This document shows positions 54,549 to 64,000 of a stretch of DNA of 64,000 bases, one piece after another. The translations under genes and the position numbers were made by a program. The notes below the pieces were generated by a model. It ran no database searches. It worked only from the letters and a program-made list of their open reading frames with translations, and was not told where the DNA came from. Location of the stretch: NCBI RefSeq assembly GCF_022539505.1, contig NC_061511.1, positions 33,862,620 through 33,926,619 of the forward strand, in the 5' to 3' direction. Every line of letters starts with the position of its first letter. The stretch's first letter is position 1. This stretch comes from Lolium rigidum (Eukaryota; Streptophyta; Magnoliopsida; Poales; Poaceae).

Positions 54549-56089
54549 CCTGTCCAAACAAAGTTAGGCAAGCCCACAAGGGCTTGGCCGGCCACCCCCT
54601 CATATAAGGGCTGGCATGGCTAGGGTTTAGGGTAAAACTATTGCGTGTGTTCATGTGTATCATCCCTCCGGGGGTACGGTGCTGCCGTTTATCTAGTTCG
54701 TAATAAGATCCACTGCGACGGTTCTTGTGTTCATCAAGGATTGTCTAGCTCAGGTTTGAGGCGTATCGTTCATCGATTCATTGCTTGCTGGATTCGTCCC
54801 TCTTCTCCAGACTGCGTTCATCGCGTTGTTAGGAGATTCTATCTACCTGGGTCTCGTTGTGAAAGATCAGGCAACACCTAGGAGGATTTGCTGGGATCCC
54901 TCTTATCATGTGGTATTAGAGCGCTAGGTTGATCACCGTGCAGTTTGATTGTTGCTCGCTGTTGTTTTTCTAGATTTGGAGTGGATACCATTGGGTAATC
55001 TGTCGCCAAACTGTTGTTGAAGATTGAGGAAGCCTTCATTCATGTGGAGGAGGTGGCGGCAGTAAGGAAGAGGAAGAAATGGTGAAGAAGAGAAAATTCG
55101 CGAGGAAGAAGAAGCTAGATCCATCAGGCAGTCGGCGCCAAGACCCGGCAGGCCGGCCCTGCTACTAGCTAAGCCGGCACCATGGTCGGCAGACCGGCCC
55201 ACATACTAGCTGCTTTGGTGCCATGGATGGCATTGTCGGCTTCCAGACCGGGTGTACCAGCCAAAACCGGGCCTAGCGCCGGTGCCCACCGGCCCACCAT
55301 CCAGGGAGCAGGGACGACTCGCCCGACGCCCAGGCCGGCCCACCGGGCCCCAGGCCAGATGATCCGGTCCACAATCTGGCAGCACCGTACCCTTGGCCGG
55401 CCAAACCGGTACCCAGCCCAGTAGGACCGACGTCCAGGCCGACAGCTGTACTTGTTGCTGCTTCTTGCTGCCGTTGCTGCTGCTTGTTCGTCGTGGAGGA
55501 GAACAAAATTTTCAAGGAGGAAGGCACTAGTTTTCTCAGAAGGTTGCATACTCAGGTGTTTCAGCTTATTTGGATCTAAGGAGGACATGAATTTGTTCGG
55601 TTTGTTTTGGGTGATATGCATGGTGCGCTGTAAGTTGCACTTGGAAGGATGCCTGTGTCTTAATCAGGTTGATGGCGTCGAAGACCAAAGGGCGCCTAGG
55701 TCAAGTCAACCTAGTCGAGAGGGAGGATGAGGTGTGGAAGACTGGCGAGGCTTGTGGATGAAGGCCGGCGATGTTGCTTATCTGATGCCACCCTTTTTCC
55801 AGCAGACCCTCACGCGTTGGGGACAATGCTTCTTGAAGGGGGAGGATGATGAGGACATCCAGGCAGCTTGGTACACTAGGACAGCCCGTGATACGATGAT
55901 TAAGTCTAAGATTGTACCTGTATTTTATCGTAGTATTATTACTAGGAAATAATGTAGCCAGGTCATGTGGTGGCCCATCTAGGATTTTTAGTGTGTCTGT
56001 TGGGCTTGGGCCTGTCCAACCCAACTAGGGCTAGGCCCATAGTGGGGCGCCCCAGCCCAATAGGGGCTGGCCGGCCACCATCCCCCTCA
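54549..56089 (+). mobile_element. Small Copia-type LTR element remnant
   Basis: The 5' LTR part is 54549-54908. A primer site TGGTATTAGAGCGCTAGG (54911-54928, one mismatch to the initiator-Met core) follows, then a non-coding interior of about 0.8 kb, a purine tract AGAGGGAGGATGAGG (55718-55732) and a 3' LTR part 55733-56089 (TGTGGAAGAC...). The two parts overlap at CCTGTCCAA and imply an LTR of about 640 bp. The interior encodes no gag or pol, so it is TRIM/LARD-like. Confidence 0.72.
54911..54928 (+). promoter_or_regulatory. Primer-binding site (initiator tRNA-Met type)
   Basis: TGGTATTAGAGCGCTAGG, two bases after the LTR end ...TCTTATCA. It differs from TGGTATCAGAGC at one base. Confidence 0.7.
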
Positions 56090-56834
56090 TATATGATAGA
56101 TTGATAATCAACTTGACATAGTATTCAATATTCATCGGATCCCAACAAACACAACATGTAGCATTACAAATAGATGATCTTGATCATGATAGGCAGCTCA
56201 CAAGATCTAACATGATAGCACAATGAGGAGAAGACAACCATCTAGCTACTGCTATGGACCCATAGTCCAGGGGTGGACTACTCACACGTCGATCCGGAGG
56301 CGATCATGGCGATGAAGAGACCTCCGGGAGATGATTCCACTCTCCGGCAGGGTGCCGGAGGCGATCTCCTGAATCCCCCGAGATGGGATTGGCGGCGGCG
56401 TCTCTGGAAGGTTTTCCGTATCGTGGCTCTCGGTCCTGGGGGTTTCGCGACGAAGGCTTTAACTAGGCGGAAGGGCAGGTCAGGGGGCGTCACGAAGGGC
56501 CCACACAGTAGGCCGGCGCGGCCAGGGCCCAGGCCGCGCCGCCCTAGTGTGTCACCACCTCGTGGCCCCACTTCGTATCCTCTTCGGTCTTCTAGAAGCT
56601 TCGTGGAAAAATAGGACCCTGGGCGTTCATTTTGTCCAATTCCGAGAATATTTCCTTACTAGGATTTCTGAAACCAAAAACAGCAGAAAACAGCAACTGG
56701 CTCTTCGGCATCTCGTCAATAGGTTAGTGCCGGAAAATGCATAATAATGACATATAATGTGTATAAAACATGTGAGTATCATCATAAAAGTAGCATGGAA
56801 CATAAGAAATTATAGATACGTTTGGGACGTATCA
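56090..56834 (-). repeat. LTR-C, truncated Gypsy LTR (minus orientation)
   Basis: Keeps the first 745 bp of the LTR as read on the minus strand (TGATACGTCCCAAACG at 56834). The remainder is replaced by Copia sequence; the junction lies in CTCATATATGA, where both partners share about six bases. Confidence 0.85.
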
Positions 56835-59800
56835 AGCATCCCCAAGCTTAGTTCCTACTCGCCCTCGAGTAGGTAAACGATAACAAAGATAATTTCTGAA
56901 GTGACATGCTATCATAATCTTGATCATACTATTGTAAGCATATGAGATGAATGCAGCGATTCGAAGCAATGATGAAGATAATGAGTAAACAAATGAATCA
57001 TATAGCAAAGACTTTTCATGAATAATACTTTCAAGACAAGCATCAATAAGACTTGCATAAGAGTTACTCATAAAGCAATAAATTCAAAGTAAAGGCATTG
57101 AAGCAACACAAAGGAATATATAAGTTTTAGCGGTTGCTTTCAACTTCAACATGTATATCTCATGGATAATTGTCAACACAAAGTAATATAACAAGTGCAA
57201 TAGGTAAACATGTAAGAATCAATGCACACAGTTGACACAAGTGTTTGCTTCTGGGATAGAAAGAATAGGTAAACTGACTCAACAATAAAGTAGAAGATAG
57301 GCCCTTCGTAGAGGGAAGCATTGATTACTATATTTGTGCTAGAGCTTTTCATTTTGAAAACAAGAAACAATTTTGTCAACGGTAGTAATAAAGCATATGT
57401 GTTATGTATAAGATATCTTATAAGTTGCAAGCCTCATGCATAGTATACTAATAGTGCTCGCACCTTGTCCTAATTAGCTTGGATTAACACGGATTATCGT
57501 TGCATAGCATATGTTTCAACCAAGTGTCACAAAGGGGTACCTCTATGCCGCCTGTACAAAGGTCTAAGGAGAAAGCTCGCATTTGATTTCTCGCTTTTGA
57601 TTATTCTCAACTTAGACATCCATACCGGGACAACATAGACAACAGATAATGGACTCCTCTTTAATGCATAAGCATTCAACAGCAGTTAATATTCTCATAA
57701 GAGATTGAGGATTAGTTGTCCAAACTAAAACTTCCACCATGAATCATGGCTTTAGTTAGCGGCCCAATGTTCTTCTCTAACATTATGCATACTCAAACCA
57801 TTTGACCATGAAAATCTCCCTTACTTCAGACAAGACGAACATGCATAGCAAATCACCTGATATTCAACAAAGGTAAAAGTTGATGGCGTCCCCAGAAACA
57901 TGGTTACCGCTCAACAAGCAACTTATTAAGAAATAAGACACATAAGTACATATTCTTCACCACAATAGTTTTTAAGACTATTTGTCCCATGAGCTATATA
58001 TTGCAAAGACAAAGAATAGAATTTTAAAGGTAGTACTCATGTAATGTACTTTGGAATGGCGGAGAAATACCATGTGGTAGGTAGGTATGGTGGACACAAA
58101 TGGCATAGTATTTGGCTCAAGGATTTGGATGCACGAGAAGAATTCCTCTCAATACAAGGCTAGGATAGCAAGGTTGTTTGAAGCAAACTCAAGTATAAAA
58201 GGTGCAGTAAAGCTCACATATGAACATATTGTAGCTATTATAAGACTTTACATTGTCTCCTTGTTGTTCAAACACCTTAACCAGAAAATATCTAGACTCT
58301 AGAGATCAATCATGCAAACCAAATTTTAACAAGCTCTATGTAGTTATTCATTAATAGGTACAAGGTACATGATGCAAGAGCTTAAACATGATCTATATGA
58401 GCGCAAAAATTGCCAAGTATCACATTATTCAAGACATTAAACCATTTACCACATGCGGCATTTTCCGTTTCCAACCATATAACAATGAATGAAATAGTCT
58501 AACTTTCGCAATGAACATTAAAGATAAAGCTAAGAACATATTTGTTCATACGAAATAGCGGAGCGTGTCTCTCTCACAAACAAAGAATGCTAGGATCCGA
58601 TCTTATTCAAACAAAAACAAAAACAAAAACAAACAGGCGCTCCAAGTAAAGCACATAAGATGTGACGGAATAAAAATATAGTTTCACTAGAGGTGACCTG
58701 ATAAGTTGTCGATGAAGAAGGGATGTCTTGGGCATCCCCAAGCTTAGACGCTTGGGTCTTCTTAAAATATGCAGGGATGAACCACGGGGCATCCCCAAGC
58801 TTAGACTTTTCACTCTTCTTGATCATATTGTATCATCCTCCTCTCTTGACCCTTGAAAACTTCCTCCACACCAAACTCAAAACAAACTCATTAGAGGGTT
58901 AGTGTATAATCAAAAATTCACATGTTCAGAGGTGACACAATCATTCTTAACACTTCTGGACATTGCACAAAGCTACTGGACGTTAATGGAGCAAAGAAAT
59001 CCATCAAACATATCAAAACAGGCAATGCGAAATAAAATGCAGAATCTGTCAAAACAGAATAGTCCGTAAAGACGAATTTTTTTGAGGCACCAGACTTGCT
59101 CAGATGAAAATGCCCAAATTGAATGAAAGTTGCGTACATATCTGAGGATCACGCACGTAAATTGGCAGATTTTTCTGAGTTACCTACAGAGAGGTAGATC
59201 GAAATTCGTGACGAGCAAGAAATCGTTTGCACGCAGTAATCCAAATCTAGTATTGACTTTACTATCAAAGACTTTACTTGGCACAACAATGCAATAAAAT
59301 AAAGATAAGGAGAGGTTGCTACAGTAGTAACAACTTCCAAGACTCAAATATAAAACAAAAGTGCAGAAGTAAAATAATGGGTTGTCTCCCATAAGAGCTT
59401 TTCTTTAACGCCTTTCAGCTAGGCGCAGAAAGTGTGAATCAAGTATTGTCAAGAGATGAAGCATCAACATCATAATTTGTTCTAATAATAGAATCATAAG
59501 GTAACTTCATTATCTTTCTAGGTAAGTGTTCCGTACCTTTCTTGAGAGGAAATTTATATTTAATCTTACCTTCCTTCATATCAATGGTAGCACCAACAGT
59601 TCGAAGAAAAGGTTTTCCCAATATAATGGGACAAGATGCATTGCATTCAATATCCAAGACAACAAAATCAACGGGGACAAGGTTATTGTTAACCATAATA
59701 CGAACATTATCAATCCTCCCCAAAGGTTTCTTCATAGCATTATCAGCAAGATTAACATCCAAATAACAATTTTTCAATGGTGGCAAGTCAAGCATATCAT

Positions 59801-60396
59801 AAATTTTCTTAGGCATAACAGAAATACTTGCACCAAGATCACATAAAGCATTACAACAAAAATCATTGACCCTCATCTTAATGATGGACTCCCAACCATC
59901 TTCCAACTTCCTAGGAATAGAGGTCTCAAGTTTTAGTTTATCTTCTCTAGCTTTTATGAGAGCATTTGTAATATGTTTTGTAAAGGCCAAATTAATAGCA
60001 CTAGCATTGGGACTTTTAGCAAGTTTTTGTAAGAACTTTATAACTTCAGAGATGTGACAATCATCAAAGTCTAAATCATTATGACCTACAGCAATGGAAT
60101 CATTGTCCCCAACATTTTGAAAAATTTCAGCAGTTTTATCACAAGTAGTTTCAAGCAATTTTGCACGCTTTGCACTAGGAGTAGAAGCATTGCCAACACC
60201 AATTATTTTACCATTGATAGTAGGAGGTGTAGCAACATGTGAAGCATTATCATTACTAGTGGTGGGAATAGTCCAAACTTTAGCTACATTATTCTCTTCA
60301 GCTAGTTTTTCATTTTCTTCTCTTTCCCACCTAGCATGCAATTCAGCCATCAATCTAATATTCTCATTAATTCGAACTTGGATGGCATTTGCTGTA
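56835..60396 (-). mobile_element. Gypsy-4, minus arm of head-to-head palindrome (3' half: gag-PR to 3' LTR)
   Basis: Internal sequence of an Athila-lineage element running from the gag coding region at the palindrome centre to the 3' LTR-C. It includes a long non-coding part (56835-59438) without ORFs but with the hairpin at 56854-56873 and AAGCTTGGGGATGC motifs at 58735-58805. It is homologous along its full length to 60404-63995 in inverted orientation, with substitutions and small indels throughout. Confidence 0.85.
59439..60390 (-). pseudogene. gag-protease ORF fragment, minus arm
   Basis: Open from the centre to 59439. Codons from about 60390: N-A-I-Q-V-R-I-N-E-N-I, a basic/acidic gag-type region, F-L-Q-K-L-A-K-S-P-N-A. 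A retropepsin-like domain follows with A-L-C-D-L-G-A-S-I-S-V-M-P (active Asp, about 59840), D-F-V-V-L-D-I and P-I-I-L-G-K-P-F-L. It ends S-S-L-D-N-T. The first residues of the frame (60464-60391) are read in antisense from the other arm and are not native. RT and integrase are absent after the protease. Confidence 0.8.
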
Positions 60397-60403
60397 ATAA
60401 GAC
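60397..60403. other. Centre of the palindrome (7 nt)
   Basis: GATGGCATTTGCTGTA (60381-60396), then ATAAGAC, then TACAGAAAACGCCATC (60404-60419). The inner stem has two mismatches and the arms continue into the inverted gag sequences. Confidence 0.9.
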
Positions 60404-60409
60404 TACAGA

Positions 60410-61399
60410 AAACGCCATCCAAGTTCGAATTAATGAAAATATTAGATTGATGGCTGAACTGCATGCTAGGTGGGAAAGAGAAGAAAACGAAAAATTTGCT
60501 AAAAAGAATAATGTAGCTAAAGTTTGGACTATTACCACCACTAATAATGTTGATGCTTCACATGTTGCTAAACCTCCTACAATCAATGGTAAAATAATTG
60601 GTGTTTGCAATGTTTCTACTCCTAGTGCAAAGCGTGCAAAATTGCCTGAAACTGCTAAAACTGCTGAAACTGCTTGTGATAAAACTGCTGAAATTTTTCA
60701 AAATATTGGGGACAATGATCCCATTGTTGTAGATCATAATGATTTAGATTTTGATGATTGTCACATCTCTGAAGTTATAAAGTTCTTACAAAAACTTGCT
60801 AGAAGTCCTAATGCTAGTGCTATAAATTTGGCCTTTACAAAACATATTACAAATGCGCTCATAAAAGCTAGAGAAGATAAATTAAAAGTTGAAACTTCTA
60901 TTCCTAGGAAGTTAGAAGATGGTTGGGAGCCCATCATTAAGATGAAGGTAAATGATTTTGATTGTAATGCTTTATGTGATATTGGTGCAAGTATTTCTGT
61001 TATGCCTAAGAAAATCTATGATATGCTTGACTTGCCACCATTGAAAAATTGTTATCTGGATGTTAATATTGCTGATAATGCTATAAAGAAACCTTTGGGG
61101 AGGATTGATAATGTTCGCATTACGGTTAACAATAACGTTGTCCCCGTTGATTTTGTTGTCTTGGATATTGAATGCAATGCATCTTGTCCCATTATTTTGG
61201 GAAGACCTTTTCTTCGAACTCGTTGGTGCTATTATTGATATGAAGGAAGGTAATATTAAGTATCAATTTCCTCTCAAGAAAGGTATGGAACACTTCCCTA
61301 GAAAGAGAATGAAGTTACCTTATGATTCTATTATTAGAACAAATTATGATGTTGATGCTTCACCTCTTGATAATACTTGCTTCACACTTTTCTGCGCCT
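60410..61399 (+). pseudogene. gag-protease ORF fragment, plus arm
   Basis: Starts at the centre with E-N-A-I-Q-V-R-I-N-E-N-I, the same codon position as the minus arm. The protease motif reads A-L-C-D-I-G-A-S-I-S-V-M-P at about 60980. A one-base shift near 61220 moves the end (I-D-M-K-E-G to P-L-D-N-T) into another frame. A seven-residue insertion (about 60650-60672) is absent from the minus arm. The in-frame Met at 60336 lies in antisense sequence of the minus arm. Confidence 0.8.
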
Positions 61400-61442
61400 A
61401 GCTGAAAGGCGTTAAAGAAAAGCGCTTATGGGAGACAACCCA
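61395..61442 (+). other. Conserved stem-loops after the ORF
   Basis: CGCC (61395-61398)/GGCG (61408-61411) and TGGG (61429-61432)/CCCA (61439-61442), matching 2956-3003 with a changed base pair in the first stem. Confidence 0.4.
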
Positions 61443-63956
61443 TTATTTTACTCCTGCACTTTTGTTTTATATTTGAGTCTTGGAAGTTGTTACTACTGTA
61501 GCAACCTCTCCTTATCTTTATTTTATTGCATTGTTGTGCCATGTAAAGTCTTTGATAGTAGGGTTGATACTAGATTTGGATTACTGAAACAGATTTCTTA
61601 CTGTCACGAAATTGAGCAGCCTCTTCTGTAGGTTATTTAGAAAAATCTGCCAATTTACGTGCGTGATACGCAGATATGTACGCAACTTTCATTCAATATG
61701 AGCATTTTCATCTGAGCAAGTTAAGTGCCCCTGAAAAATTCGTCTTTACGGACTGTTCAGTTTTGGCAGATTCTGTCTTTTATTTCGCATTGCCTGTTTT
61801 GTTAAGTTTGATGGATTTCTTTGTTCCATTAACTTTCAGTAGCTTTGTGCAATGTCCAGAAGCGTTAAGAATGATTATGTCACCTCTGAATATGTGAATT
61901 TTCGATTATGCACTAACCCTCTAATGAGTTTATTTTGAGTTTGGTGTGGAGGAAGTTTTCAAGGGTCAAGAGAGGAGGATGATACAATATGATCAAGAAG
62001 AGTGAAAAGTCTAAGCTTGGGGATGCCCCCGTGGTTCATCCCTGCATATTTTAAGAAGACTCAAGCATCTAAGCTTGGGGATGCCCAAGGCATCCCTTCT
62101 TCATCGACAACTTATCATGTCACCTCTAGTGAAACTATATTTTTATTCCGTCACATCTTATGTGCTTTACTTGGAGCGTCTGTTTGTTTTTGTTTTTGTT
62201 TTTGTTTGAATAAAATCGGATCCTAGCGTTCCTTGTTTGGGAGAGAGACGCGCTCCGTTGTTGCATATGAACACATGTGTTCTTAGCTTTACTTTTAATG
62301 TTCATGGCGAAGGTTGAAACTGCTTCGTTCGTTGTTATATGGTTGGAAACAGAAAATGCTTCATGTGGTAATTGGTATAATATCTTGAATAATTTGATAC
62401 TTGGCAATTGTTGTGATCAAATAGATCATGTTTAAGCTCTTGCATCATGTACTTTGCACCTATTAATGAAGAACTACATAGAGCTTGTTAAAATTTGGTT
62501 TGCATGATTGGTCTCTCTAGAGTCTAGATATTTTCTGGTTAAGGTGTTTGAACAACAAGGAGACAGCGTAGAGTCTTATAATGCTTGCAATATGTTCTTA
62601 TGTAAGTTTTGTTGTACTGGTTTATACTTGAGTTTGCTTCAAACAACCTTGCTAGCCTAAGCCTTGTATTGAGAGGGATTACTTCTCATGCATCCAAATC
62701 CTTGAGCCAAAAACTATGCCATTTGTGTCCACCATACCTACCTACTACATGGTATTTTTCTGCCATTCCAAAGTACATTACTTGAGTGCTACCTTTAAAA
62801 TTCTATTCTTTGTCTTTGCAATATATAGCTCATGGGAAAATAGCCTTAAAAACTATTGTGGTGAAGAATATGTAGCTTATGTATCTTATTTCTTATAAGT
62901 TGCTTGTTGAGCGGTAACCATGCTTCTGGGGACGCCACCAACTATTACACCTTTGTTGAATATCATGTGAGTTGCTATGCATGTTCGTCTTGTCTGAAGT
63001 AAGGGTGATTTATCATGATCAAATGGTTTGAGTATGCATATTGTTAGAGAAGAACATTGGGCCGCTAACTAAAGCCATGAATCATGGTGGAAGTTTCAGT
63101 TTGGACATTAATCCTCAATCTCTTATGAGAATATTATCTGTTGTTGAATGCTTATGCATTAAAGAGGAGTCCATTACCTATTGTCTATGTTGTCCCGGTA
63201 TGGATGTCTAAGTTGAGATCTATCAAAAACGAGAAATCAAATGCGATCTATCTCCTTGGACCTTTGTACAGGCGGCATAGAGGTACCCCTTTGTGACACT
63301 TGGTTGAAACATATGTTATGCAATGATAATCCATGTGAATCCAAGCTAATTAAGACAAGGTGCGAGCACTATTAGTATACTATGCATGAGGCTTGCAACT
63401 TGTAAGATGTCTTATACATAACACATATGATTTATTACTACCGTTGACAAAATTGTTTCTATGTTTTCAAAATGAAAAGCTCTAGCACAAAAATAGTAAT
63501 CCATGCTTCCCTCCGCGAAGGGCCTTTCTTCTACTTTATTGTTGAGTCAGTTTACCTACTTCTTTCTATCTTAGAAGCAAACACTTGTGTGAACTGTGTG
63601 CATTGATTCTTACATGTTTACCTATTGCACTTGTTATATTACTTTGTGTTGACAATTATCCATGAGATAAATATGTTGAAGTTGAAAGCAACTCGCTGAA
63701 ACTTATATCTTCCTTTGTGTTGCTTCAAAGCTTTCTACTAAGAATTTATTTCTTTATGAGTTAACTCTTATGCAAGTCTTATTGATGCTTGTCTTGAAAG
63801 TACTATTCATGAAAAGTCTTTGTTATATGGTTAAGTTGTTTATTGATTGTCTTTACCATTGCTTCGAATCACTGCATTCATCTCATATGCTTTACAATAG
63901 TATTGATCATGATTATGATAGCATGTCACTTCAGAAATTATCCTTGTTATCGTTTA

Positions 63957-63995
63957 CCTACTCGAGGGCGAGTAGGAACTAAGCTCGGGGATGCT
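63957..63995 (+). promoter_or_regulatory. Hairpin and polypurine-like tract before LTR-D
   Basis: CCTACTCG/CGAGTAGG with loop AGGG, then AAGCTCGGGGATGCT. Confidence 0.55.
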
Positions 63996-64000
63996 TGATA
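63996..64000 (+). repeat. Start of LTR-D
   Basis: TGATA, the first five bases of the LTR as at 265 and 5406. The remainder is beyond the window. Confidence 0.7.

Larger units (their letters stand above)
60404..63995 (+). mobile_element. Gypsy-4, plus arm of head-to-head palindrome
   Basis: Mirror copy of the minus arm: gag-PR coding part, conserved stem-loops (61395-61442), a non-coding 3' region (61401-63956) with no ORF, the hairpin (63957-63976) and the PPT-like AAGCTCGGGGATGCT before an LTR that begins at 63996. Confidence 0.85.

Noticed and set aside
60190..60610. ORFs crossing the palindrome centre antisense to gag (60190-60450 plus, 60350-60610 minus), and the apparent Met starts of the gag ORFs at 60464 and 60336
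   Set aside because: They come from reading the opposite arm in antisense; the native gag sequence begins only at the centre.
56835..63995. Palindrome as a library or assembly chimera
   Set aside because: The arms differ by many substitutions, indels and a frameshift, which a fold-back read artefact would not produce. Not excluded fully without reads.

Overview
This is nuclear DNA of a grass, most likely a Pooideae species (Triticeae or Poeae/Aveneae). The reasons are a BARE/Angela-type Copia LTR, Athila-lineage Gypsy elements with tRNA-Asp primer sites, CACTA elements whose ends carry TTTAGTCGCGGTT or TGGCGCAC repeats, PIF/Harbinger elements starting GAGCATCTCCAG, and GT-AG introns. The species cannot be fixed from the window. 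About nine tenths of it is transposable elements, many nested, and one 100-N gap (38230-38329) is present.

Layout. 1-8599: an Angela-like LTR split by a complete 6.87 kb non-autonomous Gypsy element (265-7130, TSD CACGT). The LTR end lies directly against 8600-10592, a truncated FAR1/FHY3-type gene (domesticated MULE transposase) with a tail of tandemly repeated in-phase micro-exons. 10.9-14.8 kb: a LINE RNase H remnant, a 1.43 kb Harbinger-like element carrying an intact B3-domain ORF with its own TATA box, and a second Harbinger-like element with a MULE-like MITE inside it. 15.2-15.8 kb: an apparently intact, secreted invertase/pectin-methylesterase-inhibitor-like gene on the minus strand, the only ordinary host gene I recognise.

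17.8-33.7 kb: a 15.9 kb CACTA element with decayed TNP2 and Transposase_24/Ulp1-like genes plus a small plus-strand ORF. A 4.5 kb non-autonomous CACTA (26191-30702, TSD CGT) sits inside the TNP2 gene and holds repeat arrays and a 600 bp hairpin. 34.2-49.2 kb: a short LINE with a 16 bp TSD, then a larger LINE cut in its ORF2 by a 10 kb CACTA (37981-48047, TSD TAT). That CACTA contains a gag-only Tat-like Gypsy element with an antisense acidic ORF, and a 105 bp GGCCCA/GTGGGACCCAC array.

49.2-64 kb: a CACTA end fragment, deletion derivatives of an Athila-lineage Gypsy family, a small Copia remnant, and a roughly 7.2 kb head-to-head palindrome of two Gypsy 3' halves with a 7 nt centre (60397-60403) running to the window end. 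Insertion order can be read from the nesting: host or gene remnants, then LINE/CACTA/Copia, then nested CACTA and Gypsy copies. No rRNA, tRNA or CRISPR feature was found. All protein calls come from reading motifs by eye.
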